Of a stretch of DNA of 14,963 nt, positions 13,264 through 14,963 are shown in pieces. The DNA lies in the NCBI GenBank assembly GCA_020848315.1, contig JADLAH010000288.1, positions 1 to 14,963 of the forward strand. The letters run 5' to 3'. The DNA comes from Chitinophagales bacterium. Its GTDB lineage: Bacteria > Bacteroidota > Bacteroidia > Chitinophagales > JADIYW01. Under the pieces are notes generated by a model that had not been told where the DNA came from, did not search any database, and saw only the letters and a list, made by a program, of their open reading frames with translations. Numbering within the stretch: position 1 is the first letter of the stretch; the number at the start of each line of letters is the position of its first letter. The translations under genes and the position numbers were made by a program.

Positions 13264-13863
13264 ATGACAGGTCAGGAATTACTACTTCGGAACATTGCCC
13301 GTTTTATTGCGCTCGATGAAGCGGAAATAAGTTTTCTGTTGTCTTCGCTCAAGGTGAAAAAATTGCGCAAGAGGCAGTATTTCCTGCAGGAAGGGGATGT
13401 CTCCAAATGGCAGGCCTTCGTATGTCAGGGTTGCATGCGGGTGTTCGAAGTGGACGAAAAAGGCGTGGAACATGTCATTCAGTTTGCGCCCGAAGACTGG
13501 TGGGTAGGCGATTTGTACAGCTTTTACACGGGGCAGCCTACACGACTGAATGTAGAGGCCATGGAAGATACGGAGTTGTATATCTTTGACAAGGACGCGC
13601 TGGACGTGCTGTACGAAAAGATCCCCAAGTTTGAACGTTATTTCAGATTGCTGATGCAGAATGCGCTGATAGCCTTACAGGAACGCGTTTTATCTTCGAT
13701 GTCGCGCACGGCTTCCGAGCGGTACGATGATTTCATCCGCCGCTATCCGCAGATAGAACAGCGCGTACCCAATCATCAGATAGCCTCTTATCTGGGTATC
13801 AAACCGGAATCGCTGAGCCGCATCCGCAGTCAGTCGCTGCAGAAGAGGAAGTCAAACTCTTAA
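13264..13863 (+). CDS. Crp/Fnr-family transcriptional regulator, divergent from the exporter operon
   Basis: ATG 13264 (MTGQELLLRNIARF) gives a normal 199-residue protein. An in-frame ATG at 13222 would add 14 unlikely residues, so I prefer the later one. It has a cNMP-type barrel (about 25-115, with LQEGDVSKWQAFVCQGCMRVF), a dimerisation helix (about 118-148) and a helix-turn-helix at about 168-190. The recognition helix PESLSR carries the Glu-x-x-Ser-Arg pattern of the FNR/FixK group. Residues usual for cAMP binding (the GELA...RSA stretch) are absent, and there is no FNR-like Cys cluster, so the signal is unknown. The operator at 13187-13200 in its own promoter region, with two more copies before the CstB-like gene, makes it the leading candidate to control the exporter and the persulfide-oxidation gene. 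Confidence 0.88.
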   Translation: MTGQELLLRNIARFIALDEAEISFLLSSLKVKKLRKRQYFLQEGDVSKWQAFVCQGCMRVFEVDEKGVEHVIQFAPEDWWVGDLYSFYTGQPTRLNVEAMEDTELYIFDKDALDVLYEKIPKFERYFRLLMQNALIALQERVLSSMSRTASERYDDFIRRYPQIEQRVPNHQIASYLGIKPESLSRIRSQSLQKRKSNS

Positions 13864-13919
13864 CGTATATCAATTAAATTTCTTAAGCCACATCATTCCC
13901 CGGGTGTGCCTATTTGTAG

Positions 13920-13927
13920 CAACTTTG
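13920..13927 (+). promoter_or_regulatory. Possible -7 box (CAACTTTG) of the YceI gene
   Basis: The same octamer as at the CstB-like promoter, one base from TAnnTTTG, 21 bp before the YceI ATG. No palindromic operator and no clear -33 box were found upstream, so this is a weak call. Confidence 0.4.
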
Positions 13928-13948
13928 CAGTACAAAAATGTTACAGAT

Positions 13949-14587
13949 ATGAAAACAACAATGCACCTGCTGAACACCATGACATCATGGGTAGGCAAAA
14001 AAGCCACGATAGCGGCTTTCATAACATTCGGATTCCTGAGCGCTCAGGCACAAACACCTGCCACCGTGTGGAATCTCGATAAATCACATTCCGCGGTTTC
14101 TTTCGAAATCGATCACATGGTGATTTCTGAAGTACAAGGTAAATTCAACGAGTTTACGGCAGATGTAAAAGCGGATAAAGCGGATTTTACAGATGTAAAA
14201 GGTACGATTACCATCGCGCTGAAAAGTATCGATACGGATAATGACAAACGCGATGAGCACCTGCGCAGCGCAGATTTCTTTGACGTAGAAAAAAATCCGA
14301 ACATGACTTTCGTAATTAAAAAATTCACGAAAGTAAGCGGCAAGCAGTACAAAGTAACCGGTGACTTAACGCTGAACGGTATCACCAAAACGGTTACGCT
14401 GAACGCGAAATTTGGCGGCATTATCAAAGATCCTTGGGGACTGACCCGTACAGGTATCACAGTAACCGGAGAAATTGACCGTTACGCATTCGGTCTGAAA
14501 TACAATGCAGCACTCGAAGCCGGCGGATTGACCATCGGACAGAAAGTAAATATTAAAGTGGCGTTGGAATTTACGAAAGCAAATTAA
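13949..14587 (+). CDS. YceI-family periplasmic lipid-binding-like protein
   Basis: ATG 13949 (MKTTMHLL) is the most likely start. An ATG 12 bp later is also possible, and both lead into the same signal peptide ending near SAQAQ (residues 31-35). The mature part is a single YceI domain: WNLDKSHSAVSFEIDHMVISEVQGKF-type start, DKRDEHLRSADFFDVEKNP in the middle, and GLTRTGITVTGEIDRYAFGLKYN near the end, all hallmarks. The family forms lipocalin-like barrels that bind polyisoprenoids or other amphiphiles in the periplasm, often linked with stress or quinone-related functions. It follows the Crp/Fnr gene by 85 bp and is closed by a strong terminator. Whether it belongs functionally to the sulfur genes is not shown. 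Confidence 0.93.
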   Translation: MKTTMHLLNTMTSWVGKKATIAAFITFGFLSAQAQTPATVWNLDKSHSAVSFEIDHMVISEVQGKFNEFTADVKADKADFTDVKGTITIALKSIDTDNDKRDEHLRSADFFDVEKNPNMTFVIKKFTKVSGKQYKVTGDLTLNGITKTVTLNAKFGGIIKDPWGLTRTGITVTGEIDRYAFGLKYNAALEAGGLTIGQKVNIKVALEFTKAN

Positions 14588-14609
14588 TTGTTTTCATAGT
14601 GTGATGCGT

Positions 14610-14641
14610 GGGCGCGACCAAAGGTCGCGCCCTTTTCTTTT
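14610..14641 (+). terminator. Strong rho-independent terminator after yceI-like gene
   Basis: A perfect 10-bp GC-rich stem GGGCGCGACC / GGTCGCGCCC with an AAA loop, followed by TTTTCTTTT. It lies 22 bp after the YceI stop codon and also marks the edge between the mid-GC sulfur region and the AT-rich segment to the right. Confidence 0.93.
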
Positions 14642-14686
14642 ATATGATAAAAATCAAAAAAAATGGAAATAACATTTTCTTTTAAA

Positions 14687-14718
14687 TTTTGATATGTTAT
14701 TTGAAATATGTATTTTTG
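14687..14718 (+). promoter_or_regulatory. Bacteroidota consensus promoter before the HsdR-N-like gene
   Basis: TTTTG ends at 14691, and TATTTTTG spans 14711-14718, a 19-base spacing, exactly the TTTG-N19-TAnnTTTG form known for Bacteroidota primary sigma. The start codon is 42 bp beyond. The rest of 14642-14760 is AT-rich with no other feature seen. Confidence 0.68.
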
Positions 14719-14760
14719 GTTTTTACAGAGTTTTAAAAATGAAAATATAATATCAATAAT

Positions 14761-14963
14761 ATGGATTTCAAGGATCAAATAAAACAACTGGGAGATAGAG
14801 TTAATAAACTTAAAGATCAGATACAAACAGAAGAAGCAACTAAAAATGCATTCATTATGCCTTTTCTGCAAACTTTAGGATATGACGTTTTCAATCCACT
14901 TGAAGTTGTTCCGGAATTTGTGGCTGACATTGGAATTAAAAAAGGTGAAAAGATTGATTATGC
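14761..14963 (+). CDS. Type I restriction enzyme HsdR-N-like protein, N-terminal part (runs off the window)
   Basis: An open frame starts at ATG 14761 and continues past the last base (67 complete codons visible). The N-terminus is a charged helix (DFKDQIKQLGDRVNKLKDQI) followed by KNAFIMPFLQTLGYDVFNP and a PEFVADIGIKKGEKIDY segment. This is the start of the HsdR N-terminal nuclease-like domain found both in type I restriction subunits and in many stand-alone proteins of about 350-400 residues in Bacteroidota. The catalytic D...ExK pair would lie just beyond the window end, so activity cannot be judged. Codon use is clearly more AT-rich than in the genes to the left, and it has its own promoter after a strong terminator, which fits an acquired defence gene. 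Confidence 0.75.
   Translation, partial: MDFKDQIKQLGDRVNKLKDQIQTEEATKNAFIMPFLQTLGYDVFNPLEVVPEFVADIGIKKGEKIDY

Noticed and set aside
13930-13944. GTAC-AAAAAT-GTTAC, similar to the GTAAC-N4-GTTAC operators, just before the YceI start
   Set aside because: The left arm and spacer do not match, and it lies downstream of the likely -7 box, so it cannot be the same class II site. A chance AT-rich match is more likely.
14584-14871. Leftward 95-codon open frame across the terminator and the start of the HsdR-N-like gene
   Set aside because: It runs through a perfect terminator hairpin and a consensus promoter, has low-complexity composition and lies antisense to a recognisable gene.
1-14963. tRNA, rRNA, CRISPR array, insertion sequence or riboswitch
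   Set aside because: Nothing resembling cloverleaf sequences, regular spaced repeats, transposase motifs or known riboswitch cores was seen; spacers are short and mostly explained.

Overview
The window (about 15 kb, mid-40s % GC by eye) reads as a chromosomal segment of a Bacteroidota bacterium, plausibly of the Chitinophagaceae/Sphingobacteriia type. The support is the protein families, A-rich rather than Shine-Dalgarno leaders on most genes, and promoters of the Bacteroidota type: TAnnTTTG -7 boxes, one of them (14687-14718) a full TTTG-N19-TAnnTTTG match. The genus cannot be named from what is visible.

Layout. Positions 1-2817 hold housekeeping or accessory genes: the 3' end of an M48 metalloprotease, a spermidine-synthase-fold methyltransferase, and a convergent PAP2-family phosphatase that is divergent from a secreted von Willebrand factor A protein. 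Positions 2818-9993 hold one compact leftward block of nine genes with gaps from -4 to 38 bp. In transcription order they are: cytoplasmic rhodanese, rhodanese lipoprotein, two half-size YeeE/YedE-type sulfur transporters, membrane-anchored dihaem cytochrome c (TsdA-like), Tat-exported SoxB-like hydrolase, periplasmic DsrE-like protein, OprD-like outer-membrane porin, and a cysteine-bearing Crp/Fnr regulator. Just upstream, also leftward, is a CstB-like fusion (persulfide dioxygenase, pseudo-rhodanese, rhodanese; 10068-11483), with a hairpin between it and the block. Next come a TPMT-type thiol/thiopurine methyltransferase and a TauE/SafE exporter (11667-13135). A second Crp/Fnr regulator (13264-13863) is divergent from the exporter and is followed by a YceI protein (13949-14587) and a strong terminator. 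The window ends inside the start of an AT-rich gene with a type I restriction HsdR-N-like N-terminus.

How the genes may work together (inference from family knowledge). Positions 2818-13863 look like a reduced-sulfur module. In the cytoplasm, persulfides would be oxidised by the CstB-like enzyme and moved by rhodaneses, sulfide might be methylated by the TPMT-like enzyme, and anions would be exported by TauE. In the envelope, thiosulfate would enter by the porin, be oxidised by the TsdA-like cytochrome or processed by the SoxB-like enzyme, with sulfur moving through DsrE/rhodanese cysteines and the YeeE-type halves. No soxXA, soxYZ or soxCD gene is in the window, so the SoxB-like enzyme has no canonical carrier here.

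Regulation. Three perfect GTAAC-N4-GTTAC palindromes (11550, 11640, 13187) each lie 22-23 bp upstream of a -7-like box. This puts their centres near -41 of the inferred start sites, the classic position for an activating Crp/Fnr protein. One of the two Crp/Fnr regulators encoded here is the natural candidate.
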